The notes below the pieces were generated by a model. That model saw nothing but the letters and a program-made list of their open reading frames with translations. It made no database searches and was not told the origin of the DNA. The translations under genes were made by a program, and so were the position numbers. Shown in pieces: positions 7,187-14,753 of a stretch of DNA of 22,882 bases. The stretch comes from JANOBD01 sp031411495 (GTDB lineage Bacteria > Planctomycetota > Phycisphaerae > Tepidisphaerales > Tepidisphaeraceae): contig JANOBD010000058.1 of assembly GCA_031411495.1 (NCBI GenBank), positions 1 to 22,882 of the forward strand. Reading direction: 5' to 3'. Each line of letters opens with the position of its first letter. Position 1 is the first letter of the stretch.

Positions 7187-8773
7187 CGCATCTTGTTCTG
7201 TTCCCGCACAGCAATTCCCAGATCCCAATACTTCGACTTCTCGCGCGAAAGCAGCGATACAACAATCATTAAACCCGCTCCCAGCAGATACATGTAAAGC
7301 CCGGTTTGTTCGGGCGACCACGGAAGTGGCTTTCGGTTCGCGTAGGCAATGAATTGACGCGCGATCAGATCCGCGAGCGGAATCACAACACATACGGCGA
7401 TGCACGCATACGCGCCGGCTGTTTTGGCGCGTGGCAAGTACATTCCCAGCAGCACCGCGATGCCCGATCCGCCGATCAGGTTGACGACGAGCCACGTGTA
7501 ACTCCAGATTGACATGCCCGGCCGGTAGATCAGTCCCGCGAGAAAGAACAACACACATAGTACAAATACGGTGATTCGTACCGCGCGAATCTGCTGTGTG
7601 GGCGTGAAGGGTCGCTTCCGAAAGGGGTAAATGCAGTCATTCACGATCGAAGTCGACCAGCTGAGCATGTACTTGTCTGTGACGGACACATCCGCGAACA
7701 AGAGTGTGAGCAGCACGAAACCAAGCAGGCCGGCGGGGATGCCGATCGATTCAATTTAAGTCGGCGTGGCATAGTTTGCCCATTCGGTCACGCTGTAGTT
7801 CGTACTCGCGGGTTGTAGCTTCCCGATCGCTGCAACCGTAGCGACGCCGAGCCCGAATATGATCAGCGATCGCCCAAATCCGAACACGGTGCCAAGAAGG
7901 TACGTTCGCGAAGCGGTCTTGGGTCGATCCATCGCAGCATACTGTTGCAGGTACGGGCCATAAGAAAACTGCAACAGGATCGTCATCACGTTGAGAAAGA
8001 GGAACCACTGAATTCCGTAAGCTCCAGGATTGTCCGCAAACGGATTGACGCCGGCGCGCTGCAAGTTGTTCTCCAGGCCCGTCCAGAAGCCTTGGATTCC
8101 GCCAAGAAGCTCGGGCGGTTGCTGCGCGTGTGAGATCACCCACACCAACAGCACCATCATCACGAAGATGACCATGACGCCCTGGAAGAAGTTGGTGACG
8201 ATGAGGGTCGTGTAGCCGCCTAGCGTGGTGAAGATCAATCGGACAGATCAGCAGGACAATCATCAGCGCGATCTCGCTGCGCAGGGTAACTCCAACGATC
8301 GAAACTTCAGCGGGCATTCCCAGGAGATGCGAAACGAATAGTGCGCCGCCGATCGGGAAGATGCACATCTGCAAAACGCCGGCGACGCAATTGACGATGC
8401 CGATGGTGACGCGCAGGTTTTTCGAATAGCGCATTTCGACATATTGAGCAACGCTCATGCACTTGGTGGCGCGAAAGCGTTCGATGCCAAAGCCATAGAT
8501 GCCGAACAACGGAACGACGATCACCAGCGAGAGAAAATTGATTGCGACAAAAGAGTAGCCGTGGCCGTAGCCCTGTTCGCACATGGCGGCGATGTCGATC
8601 AAGCCGATCTTGCCGGCGATGCCCGCGCCCATGCCGAGCCACATGCGGACTTTTCGTCCCGAGACAGGGTAGTCGGCAACGCTGCGGCACTTGCTGTTCA
8701 GGTAGATTGCCCAGGCGAGGAAGAATCCAAATCCGGCGGCGACGATGGCCCAGTCGATCAAGTGAATCTGCAT
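7183..8773 (-). pseudogene. Sodium:solute symporter (SSS family), disrupted
   Basis: Start ATG at 8773 with GAGG seven bases upstream. The first part (about 178 residues) has MQIHLIDWAIVAAGFGFFLAWAIYL, DYPVSGRKVRMWLGMGAGIAG and YGFGIERFRATKCMSVAQYVEMRYS, typical of SSS family N-terminal helices (the family of sugar, sialic-acid and amino-acid/Na+ symporters). Near 8240 the frame shifts by +1 (or -2) to LIFTTLGGYTTLIVTNFFQGVMV, which continues to YATPT and an in-frame TAA at 7756-7758. The same frame then resumes with IESIGIPAGLLGFVLLTLLFADVSVTDKYM and ends at 7183. The three parts total about 528 residues, the normal family length. Substrate cannot be read from sequence; context suggests a sugar or sugar acid. 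It follows the GNAT gene by 28 bases. Confidence 0.85.
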
Positions 8774-8800
8774 GGACTTGCCTCGCCTGAAGGATGCCGA

Positions 8801-9769
8801 TCAGCACGCAACATACTTCACAAAGGCGATCCGCCGATGGGTGACCGCAAAGCCAAAACTTTCGTAGAGGGAAAGCGCGCCGGTCGGATTGGCTGCGTCA
8901 ACGCCAAGATGAACAGCCTTCATTCCTCGTGACCGGAGGTAGTTCATGCCGGCACCAAGCATCATGCGTCCGAGTCCCAGTCCGCGAAGCACGCACCTAG
9001 TACCCAGCAGCGACATCCAACCATCGAAACGACCGGTCTGTTCATTTTCGTTCTTGCGAATCACGCATTGGCAGAATGCCGCAAAGGTTCCGTCCGGCGC
9101 GACGGCGACCAGATCACCATCCGGGCAATAGTTCGGATCATGTAACGCAAAATGAGTTGCCTGTGAGATCGTTTGGGGAATGAAGTGCCAATGATCGATA
9201 AACGATTCATTGAATAGTTCAACCCAGCGAATTAGCTCACTCTCATCACTCAGGCTTCGAACGTGATAGCCTTCCGGTCCGACGCACTTCATCGGTGCGG
9301 GATCCAACGGCGCCCGCATCCGAAAGAAATAGCGAGCGACCTCGAAGCCGAGTTCGTTCATGACCGTGACGCGATCAATTCGCGTATCGTTCACTGGCAG
9401 AAGAACTTCAACCGGCCGCCGTCGTTGCCGCGCAATCTCCTGGGCGCCTTTCAAAGCAAATTGAATCAGCGGCAGATCAAGTTCTGCGCTTGACTCGGGC
9501 CGAGATCGAAGGCCGACATGCACGGTAGGCGTGCCGGTCGGGCTGTCGTTTACCATCGTGAAAACAAATCCCGTCACTAAGCCGCCGGCTTCGGCGACAG
9601 CGATGCCCTGTTCCTGGTCGATGTCCGGACGGGAAAGGTCAGACCTCAATTCCTCGACGTCCGTGCGGCCCTCGTTCGTATCCGCCAACGCGGCCGAATT
9701 AACCACGTCAACCAACGACCGGAGATCTGCTTCTCCTCGATAAGCGCGCAATTCCATTTCGAGATTCAC
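8801..9769 (-). CDS. GNAT-family N-acetyltransferase, probably two-domain
   Basis: 322 residues, intact. The length and layout (an N-terminal half with a weak GNAT-like fold and a C-terminal half with a clear one) resemble mycothiol-synthase-like tandem GNAT proteins. The acetyl-CoA pyrophosphate-binding loop RGLGLGRMM lies at 262-270, followed by GMKAVHLGVDAANPTGALSLYESFGFAV, the classical C-terminal GNAT motif. The GTG at 9769 starts three bases after the stop of the large LamG gene (9773); an ATG four codons in (9757) is the alternative, and neither has a strong ribosome-binding site. The close spacing to both neighbours suggests one operon: LamG protein, GNAT, symporter, small membrane protein. 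The acetyl acceptor is unknown; an amino sugar would fit the context but is only a guess. Confidence 0.8.
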   Translation of the reverse strand: MNLEMELRAYRGEADLRSLVDVVNSAALADTNEGRTDVEELRSDLSRPDIDQEQGIAVAEAGGLVTGFVFTMVNDSPTGTPTVHVGLRSRPESSAELDLPLIQFALKGAQEIARQRRRPVEVLLPVNDTRIDRVTVMNELGFEVARYFFRMRAPLDPAPMKCVGPEGYHVRSLSDESELIRWVELFNESFIDHWHFIPQTISQATHFALHDPNYCPDGDLVAVAPDGTFAAFCQCVIRKNENEQTGRFDGWMSLLGTRCVLRGLGLGRMMLGAGMNYLRSRGMKAVHLGVDAANPTGALSLYESFGFAVTHRRIAFVKYVAC

Positions 9770-9772
9770 AAT

Positions 9773-11653
9773 TCAGCACGCAAGAAACGATTGGCGGCCA
9801 GTTCGACGTCGGCGTACGACCGCGGCACATGACGCGACCATGCCAATCGACGTCGGCTCGGGCACGAGCGATCGTGCGAGCGTCCAGTCGCCATTGAAGT
9901 CGGCACCCAGGGCCGACGCGTCTGCGAGCGCGAGCGAACCGCCGTAGTTCTGAGCGAGCGCGAGCAGATCATCGAAGTTCACGACGCCATCGTAGGTGAA
10001 GTCGCCGCCCGACCAGTCGGCCGATGTATTGTAGTTCTGCGCGAGCTTGAGTAGGTCGTCGAAGTTCACCAGGCCGTTGAGATTGCTGTCGCCCTTAAAC
10101 GTCAGGCGCAACACGACGGCCGAGCTATCGACAGCCTGGCCGAGGAATGTCGCGCCGGACATGCTCGACGCTTCGGCATAGCCGATCGATTTACTGCTGG
10201 TTGCTGAAGAGGAAACGATTCCCTCGACACCGCCGTTGCCGACGAAGATCGCGCTGCGGATGGCCGCGTACGACGATGAGCCAGTGTAGTCGACGACGAC
10301 GCCATTGTTGGTGATGTCGAATGCCGCGCCACTTGCGATCGTGAGATCGTTCACGCGGCTCGTCCCGCTCGATGCGCCGCTTGTTGCCGACGCCACTATT
10401 TGCACCATGCCAGCACCGACGTTCAGCGAATCGATGCGGACGTGCTTGGCCGCAAACGTACCGGCACCGGATTTAGTCAGGGTCGTGCCGGCGCTGGCGG
10501 ACATGTCGCCCGAAGCGGCGAGCACACTTCCGGCGGCGATGTTGAGCGTCGTCGAAGATGCGAACGAAATCGGCGCGCTGATCGTGTGAGATCCGCTGGT
10601 GCCTTCGACGGTCGCGCCGCCTGCTGACAAAAACGTTAGCGCGGGGGTGCCGGCCACGGTGTAGCGATTGGCGTTATCGAACTTCAGAGAGCCGACGGTG
10701 GTCGGCGCCGAGAGCGTGATCGTCCTCGGCCCGGTGATGACCGAGCCGAGCACGGCAGCCGCGCCGGACGCGTTGGGAGTGCCGGCCGTCCAGTTGGCCG
10801 CGGTCGACCAGTCGCCGCCGGCATCGACGGCCCACTGCGACCCGGTAATGACGACGAACGGTGCCGTCGGCGGCGTGAAGTTGCCGGTCGTGGGATAGAC
10901 GATCGTGTCGCTGATGCGGAACTCGTCGATGTAGCCGCGGAAGGGCGCGGAGCCGCCCTGGTTCTCGCCGACATGGAAGAGCGTCGCGCCCAGCGCGGTG
11001 CGCGGATTGACGGTGCCGGAGTCGGGCGTGTTGCGGAGGAGTTGGCCATCCCACCAGGTCGCGGTGACGCCCGCCGCCGTGTCGAACGCCCAGGCAACGT
11101 GATGCCACTGGTCATTGTTCAGTCCGGCCGCGGGAATGACTTGTTCGATTTCCCAGAACGATCCACCGCCACCGAGCTGATAGCCGCCGAGAGTCCGGCC
11201 GGCGGCGGTGTCGTAGATGTAGAAGCGAACATCGCCGGCGCCGCTGTTGGTGTCGGTGCCCATCAGCCCCTGAAAACCACCGCCGGGGAAGCCGCCGACG
11301 ATGCCGTCGCCGCGGATCCACATCTCGACCGTGCCCTTGTTCACATTCCAGTTGTTGGCGATCTGGTATTTCACCCGGCCGCCGATGGTGGCGCCGTCCG
11401 TGCGCAGGAGCGAGGATCCGAACTTCGCGGGAGAGGAGACGATCTGGCCTCCGAAGCCAAAGGGCGCCGGCGACTGCTGGGCCGCGACACCGGCGGCGTA
11501 GTCCGCCGAGCCGGCGCCGGTTGCGCCGCTGGGGCCGTCGATCGTCGCATCGAAGTGGTGGAGAAAGGACGTTCCCGCGAAAGCGCTGGACGCGGCCGCG
11601 ACACTCGACAGGATCAACGCGGAACGAGACACATTGAGCTTCTTTGTTCGCAT
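9773..11653 (-). CDS. LamG, beta-rich, dockerin-like, PEP-CTERM surface protein
   Basis: 626 residues. ATG at 11653 has GGGAG six bases upstream. Signal peptide 1-26 (ends SSAFA|G). A LamG/concanavalin module covers about 28-270 (NVNKGTVEMWIRGDG, GGSFWEIEQV, WWDGQLLRN). It is followed by a beta-rich, Thr/Ser/Ala-rich passenger-like region beginning WAVDAGGDWSTAANW, then a dockerin-like EF-hand pair at 521-570 (DSNLNGLVNFDD, DFTYDGVVNFDD) that probably binds calcium. The PEP-CTERM tail starts at 597 (VPEPTSIGMVA, hydrophobic, RRRR). The N-terminal half is a paralogue of the protein at 4333-5145; the C-terminal half matches the architecture of the sialidase-like protein at 606-3488. Likely exported and anchored through an exosortase pathway. 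It is divergent from the ROK regulator gene, whose shared intergenic space contains operator-like repeats. Confidence 0.85.
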   Translation of the reverse strand: MRTKKLNVSRSALILSSVAAASSAFAGTSFLHHFDATIDGPSGATGAGSADYAAGVAAQQSPAPFGFGGQIVSSPAKFGSSLLRTDGATIGGRVKYQIANNWNVNKGTVEMWIRGDGIVGGFPGGGFQGLMGTDTNSGAGDVRFYIYDTAAGRTLGGYQLGGGGSFWEIEQVIPAAGLNNDQWHHVAWAFDTAAGVTATWWDGQLLRNTPDSGTVNPRTALGATLFHVGENQGGSAPFRGYIDEFRISDTIVYPTTGNFTPPTAPFVVITGSQWAVDAGGDWSTAANWTAGTPNASGAAAVLGSVITGPRTITLSAPTTVGSLKFDNANRYTVAGTPALTFLSAGGATVEGTSGSHTISAPISFASSTTLNIAAGSVLAASGDMSASAGTTLTKSGAGTFAAKHVRIDSLNVGAGMVQIVASATSGASSGTSRVNDLTIASGAAFDITNNGVVVDYTGSSSYAAIRSAIFVGNGGVEGIVSSSATSSKSIGYAEASSMSGATFLGQAVDSSAVVLRLTFKGDSNLNGLVNFDDLLKLAQNYNTSADWSGGDFTYDGVVNFDDLLALAQNYGGSLALADASALGADFNGDWTLARSLVPEPTSIGMVASCAAVVRRRRTGRQSFLAC

Positions 11654-11772
11654 GTTCTTCTCCCAGTTAATTCAGCGTGCATCGGGAACCAGTGGCGCCG
11701 CAGCTTTCGGGCGCAGAGAATCTCGGCGTGATCGGGGGTGACGAGCATGAAGCGGCCCTTAGCATACTGTCT

Positions 11773-11789
11773 GTCCGGTACAACCGGAC
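11773..11789. promoter_or_regulatory. Operator-like palindrome between the LamG and ROK genes
   Basis: GTCCGGT and ACCGGAC form a perfect 7-bp inverted repeat with an ACA spacer (17 bases in all), the size and symmetry of a dimeric repressor site. It lies in the 261-base divergent region, 120 bases upstream of the LamG ATG and 125 upstream of the ROK ATG. The ROK protein encoded next door is the simplest candidate to bind it, but a GntR- or LacI-type regulator elsewhere is equally possible. Confidence 0.5.
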
Positions 11790-11824
11790 GGGACCAACTT
11801 AATTCACGACACAGATAAAGTCGA

Positions 11825-11846
11825 CGCGGAAGTTTAGAATTCCGCG
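11825..11846. repeat. Second inverted repeat upstream of the ROK gene
   Basis: CGCGGAA at 11825-11831 and TTCCGCG at 11840-11846 are perfect 7-bp arms around 8 bases. It ends two bases before the alternative TTG start at 11849 and 68 bases before the preferred ATG at 11915. It could be an autoregulatory operator or a leader hairpin. No T run follows. Confidence 0.45.
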
Positions 11847-11914
11847 GCTTGACGTGTCGGCGAAATTGCGTCAATACCATCTCGGGGGTCGGAACTCTGC
11901 ACCAGCTCGCTTGT

Positions 11915-13183
11915 ATGTCGCAGTCGCGAATTGGCAATACCGATTTGATCAGCGAGCTCAACAGTCGGCTCGTCCTGCATGCCGTCCGCGTCATGCAGCC
12001 CACGTTTCGCGCCCAAGTGAGCCGCAGCACCGGCCTGAACCCCGCAACCGTTACAAGCATCGTAAACAACCTGATCGAGCAAAAGCTCCTCCGCGAGGCT
12101 CCTGGCAACGCCGCCGCCAACACGCGCTTTGGCCGGCCGCCACTGATGCTGGAAGTGAATTGCGACCTCAAGCGCATCCTCGCGATCGACCTTGAGCCCG
12201 ATCATATTCGCGTCGCCCTCACCGATGTGCTGGCGCGGATTCTCGGCTATCGCGAGCAGAAGATCGACCGATTCGACAACCCCGAATCGATCCTCGCGCA
12301 GATACTCAAGCTCTGTCGCGTCGTGACCGGCAATCTGCCGCTTCGACAACTGCAAGGCGTCGGACTGAGCCTTCCCGGCCTGATCGACCGGGATAGCGGC
12401 ATCCTCCACTCCTCCACCAACATGCCGCGGTGGAAGGATGTCGCGATCGGCCCGTGGCTTGGGAAACAGCTGCAGGCTCCCTTGAAAGCGGATCGCTCGA
12501 TCCATCTTGCGGCGCTGTATGAAAAGTGGACGCATCCCGAGGCGTTGACGCGAAAAGTGATCGTCATCTCGCTTCGTACGGGCATCGGGATGAGCCTGCT
12601 GCAGGACGGAAAGTTGTATGTCGGATCGGGTGGGCTGAGCGGTGAAATCGGGCACACGATCGTGGACATCAATGGCAAACCGTGTGATTGCGGAAGCCGT
12701 GGTTGCTTGGAGACGCTCATCGGCGCGCCAGCCATCGTCGCGCGAGCGAAAGAGATGATCGCTGACGGCAAAGCCCGCGCTTTGAGTGAAAGGGTCAGCG
12801 CCGGCGCTCCGCTGACTCCGGAACTGATCTACAACCTCGCCAGTTCGGGCGATGCCGACTGCGCCAGCATGGTGCGGGCGATCGGGCACTACCTGGGGAT
12901 CGCCCTCAGCAACCTGATCAACTTGCTTGGTCCGGATGAAATCGTCGTCTGCGGCCCGATCGACGAAGTGGAAGCGCCGTTGCTGGATGCGATCCGCGAA
13001 CAGATCGACCGCTCGGCGTTGCCGCGTCTGCGGGAGGCCGTAGTCGTGCGCGCCGCGGCCGAGCACGAGAAGATGCCACTGCTGGGCGCGGCTGTGTTGA
13101 TTTCGCAGGACCTTTTCGAATTGCCGTCGCTGCGGCATTCCGAATCGGTGATCGCAAGCGCTGTGGAAACGGCTGGTGGATAG
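11915..13183 (+). CDS. ROK-family transcriptional regulator (NagC/XylR type)
   Basis: 422 residues from the ATG at 11915; a TTG at 11849 would add 22 residues that do not resemble the family. Residues about 5-65 form a winged helix-turn-helix (RIGNTDLISELNSRLVLHA, then FRAQVSRSTGLNPATVTSIVNNLIEQKLL). The ROK domain follows, with GVGLSLPGLIDRDSGILHSSTNMPRW and the zinc-binding signature GEIGHTIVDINGKP then CDCGSRGCLE at about 244-265 (His plus three Cys). Family knowledge: such proteins are sugar- or sugar-phosphate-responsive repressors, sometimes retaining kinase-like folds without activity. It is divergent from the large LamG gene and so probably controls it and the downstream GNAT and symporter genes. 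The effector is unknown; N-acetylated sugars or sugar acids would suit the sialidase-like context. Confidence 0.88.
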   Translation: MSQSRIGNTDLISELNSRLVLHAVRVMQPTFRAQVSRSTGLNPATVTSIVNNLIEQKLLREAPGNAAANTRFGRPPLMLEVNCDLKRILAIDLEPDHIRVALTDVLARILGYREQKIDRFDNPESILAQILKLCRVVTGNLPLRQLQGVGLSLPGLIDRDSGILHSSTNMPRWKDVAIGPWLGKQLQAPLKADRSIHLAALYEKWTHPEALTRKVIVISLRTGIGMSLLQDGKLYVGSGGLSGEIGHTIVDINGKPCDCGSRGCLETLIGAPAIVARAKEMIADGKARALSERVSAGAPLTPELIYNLASSGDADCASMVRAIGHYLGIALSNLINLLGPDEIVVCGPIDEVEAPLLDAIREQIDRSALPRLREAVVVRAAAEHEKMPLLGAAVLISQDLFELPSLRHSESVIASAVETAGG

Positions 13184-13196
13184 CCAAATGTCTGCC

Positions 13197-13420
13197 CTAG
13201 CAGGCCGCTGAAAAACCCCTTGACGAATCGCAGGGTTCGCGCTGGACTGCGTCGGTCCTGACACGGAGGTCTGATGCGTGGCAAGCGTGATCCGTAGAGC
13301 ATTCTCTTGGTCGCTTGGATCGATCTGGATTCCCGCATCCGGCCGGATCATCCGTTGCGGGCGATCAAGAAGATGGCAGACTAGGAACTGGCGCGGATGT
13401 CCCGCGCGTTCGACGCCGCT
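13197..13420 (+). mobile_element. IS1182-like element, left end and transposase N-terminus, degenerate
   Basis: From 13197 the sequence CTAGCAGGCCGCTGAAAAAC resembles the terminal repeat region of IS1182-type elements. A frame starting with ATG at 13274 reads MRGKRDP-stop-SILLVAWIDLDSRIRPDHPL, then RAIKKMAD-stop-ELARMSRAFDA, matching the conserved N-terminus of IS1182-family transposases (MRG...S...V.LE.R.P.DHPLR.I..M.D). Two in-frame TAG codons and an abrupt end near 13420, where IS630-type sequence begins, show it is a dead fragment. Confidence 0.65.
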
Positions 13421-13548
13421 TGAAGCATTCCATCGGCGCCATCTACAAAGTCCTGCATCGCCTGGGCTACTCGTGTCTGTCGCCACGGCCGCGACATGAG
13501 AAGAACGACCCGGCCGCGATCGAAGCGTTCAAGGAGCACGCCCCCCTT
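13421..13548 (+). mobile_element. IS630-type transposase fragment (winged-helix region)
   Basis: The frame reads LKHSIGAIYKVLHRLGYSCL then SPRPRHEKNDPAAIEAFKEH, typical of the second helix-turn-helix and linker just before the DDE domain in IS630-family transposases (LHRLGYS-x-L-x-PRPRH). It starts directly after the IS1182-like fragment and ends before the broken MFS gene, with neither N-terminus nor DDE domain. With the C-terminal IS630 end at 1-132 it shows that this family has visited the region more than once or has been split. Confidence 0.7.
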
Positions 13549-13580
13549 TTATCCGCACCATCGCCGACGCGTTGAAGCCG

Positions 13581-14020
13581 CATGGCGGGAACCAGTGATG
13601 GCAAGAGCGATGTGCTCGCAGGTACCATAACGGCCAGCACAACGCCGGTCAGTGCGGACGACGTAATGGTGTGCCCGACGTGCAGTTGGCCAACGAACGC
13701 GACCACGGACAAGGCGAGTGCAATCGCTGCGCAAAGAAGGTTGGAGCCGATCAGCAGCCGGCGTCGATCGAATCGGTCCGCGATAACCCCGTCGATGGGA
13801 AGCAGCACTACCGTGGTCATCCCCCGACGAGGGCCTCCAGGCCGAGCAGTGCCTTCGACCCGGTCATGTCGTACACACGCCAACTGGTCGCGGTCTTCTG
13901 CTTTCACGAGCCGGCGTTCCTGGCAAACTTCGCCGTCCAGAGCACCAAGAAGTCCCGCTGCCGTAGCGCGGCCCACGGCGGCGGTCGCACTGCAGACCGC
14001 GCTTTGGTGTTCGCATCCAT
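13581..14020 (-). pseudogene. MFS transporter (MFS_3/EntS-like), 5' half only, frame-disrupted
   Basis: On the minus strand an ATG at 14020 opens MDANTKARSAVRPPPWAALR, QRDFLVLWTAKFARNAGS, then TGA at 13904-13906 (in the family a Trp commonly sits here), then TATSWRVYDMTGSKALLGLE. A one-base loss in a G run near 13822 shifts to the next frame, which continues MTTVVLLPIDGVIADRFDRR with the MFS motif A (G-x-x-A-D-R-x-x-R-R), and on through VVAFVGQLHV and VPASTSLLPSLVPAM. Homology stops near 13581, at the edge of the transposase remnants, so about two thirds of the usual ~420 residues are missing. The gene is dead; it was probably truncated by transposon activity. Substrate unknown. Confidence 0.72.
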
Positions 14021-14147
14021 CGCGGTCAATCCTGCCGGCATTCCTCGTTGGAATTCCGCCGTTGAAACGGCCGCGACTGTCCGGCCGATAAACTCTGGGC
14101 TGCCGAAGTGTTTTCGGGCATGGACGGATCTTCAAGCGGATCACCGG

Positions 14148-14175
14148 TTGAACGCTGCAGTTTGCGGCGTATTAT
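14148..14175 (+). promoter_or_regulatory. Candidate promoter of the metal-efflux locus
   Basis: TTGAAC (-35, 14148-14153) and TATTAT (-10, 14170-14175, five of six matches) are separated by 16 bases. Transcription would start near 14182, only about nine bases before the ATG at 14191, which has no ribosome-binding site; the first gene may thus be read from a nearly leaderless mRNA. The site is the first clean regulatory sequence after the MFS remnant. Confidence 0.5.
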
Positions 14176-14190
14176 CCCGATCTTACCCCC

Positions 14191-14613
14191 ATGCGTGGCA
14201 CTGTCGTCCTAGTCATCCTCGTTGGCCACTTGCTGGCAATCGCCTTCGGGCGTTGCCAGACCGTCTGGCACGAAGATCTGTCCGGCAATGGAATCGACGC
14301 TGCGGTCGCTGAAGTAGCGCACGACCACGATCATCCTCACCATCCGACGGTGCTCTTCGGCTTCGGGGCGGATCACGACCATCGGGAAGAAACGCCTGAC
14401 CACTCCCACGTCCAAATCCCACTTGGCGTTGTTAAGGCGCTGCGGGTTCAGTTGGTCGTGCCCGAGTTGATCTCGCCATTCGCGTACATCGAACTCAGTC
14501 GAGTTCTCCAGCCGCTCCTCGAGCCGACGCGCGTCCAGTTCGCATCGGTGCTGTCAGAGGCTCCGCCCGGCGTGGTTCCCCTTTCGGGATCGACCACGCA
14601 TCTCCTCTTCTAG
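14191..14613 (+). CDS. His-rich membrane-associated protein, first gene of the efflux locus
   Basis: 140 residues. A hydrophobic N-terminus (about 3-19, MRGTVVLVILVGHLLAIAFG) acts as signal peptide or anchor. Three His clusters follow: VAHDHDHPHHP (42-52), DHDHRE (61-66) and DHSHVQ (70-75), which look suited to binding Zn, Cu, Ni or similar ions in the periplasm. The C-terminal half (VKALRVQLVVPELISPFAYIELSRVL) has no motif I recognise. Its position before an RND-type efflux set resembles small accessory proteins such as CzcI, but there is no clear homology I can claim. It is separated from the next gene by 140 bases containing a strong hairpin. Confidence 0.7.
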   Translation: MRGTVVLVILVGHLLAIAFGRCQTVWHEDLSGNGIDAAVAEVAHDHDHPHHPTVLFGFGADHDHREETPDHSHVQIPLGVVKALRVQLVVPELISPFAYIELSRVLQPLLEPTRVQFASVLSEAPPGVVPLSGSTTHLLF

Positions 14614-14722
14614 TAGACCGTCGCACCTCTCAACCCGGGTGACGCTGCCCGCGGCACCTGCCTCGCGCCGAGCTGCGCGAGCGATTCGTTTCACATCCAG
14701 TTCTTGAACACATGACCTGCTC

Positions 14723-14741
14723 GATGGGCCGTTGGCCCATC
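14723..14741 (+). promoter_or_regulatory. 8-bp perfect hairpin adjoining the czcC-like ribosome-binding site
   Basis: GATGGGCCgttGGCCCATC: two 8-bp arms with a 3-base loop. The AAGGAG ribosome-binding site (14742-14747) begins immediately after the hairpin and the GTG start follows at 14754. The hairpin could protect the mRNA 5' end after processing or bind a regulator as DNA. The AAGGAG itself stays outside the stem. Confidence 0.55.
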
Positions 14742-14753
14742 AAGGAGACCGTC

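Noticed and set aside
6959..7558. 199-codon minus-strand frame below the symporter
   Set aside because: It crosses the symporter C-terminus in the wrong frame; only its last part overlaps the degraded small membrane gene, whose sense frame is different.
11834..13486. 550-codon minus-strand frame over the ROK gene
   Set aside because: It is antisense to an unmistakable ROK protein with a zinc-binding CDCGSRGC motif and has no recognisable features.
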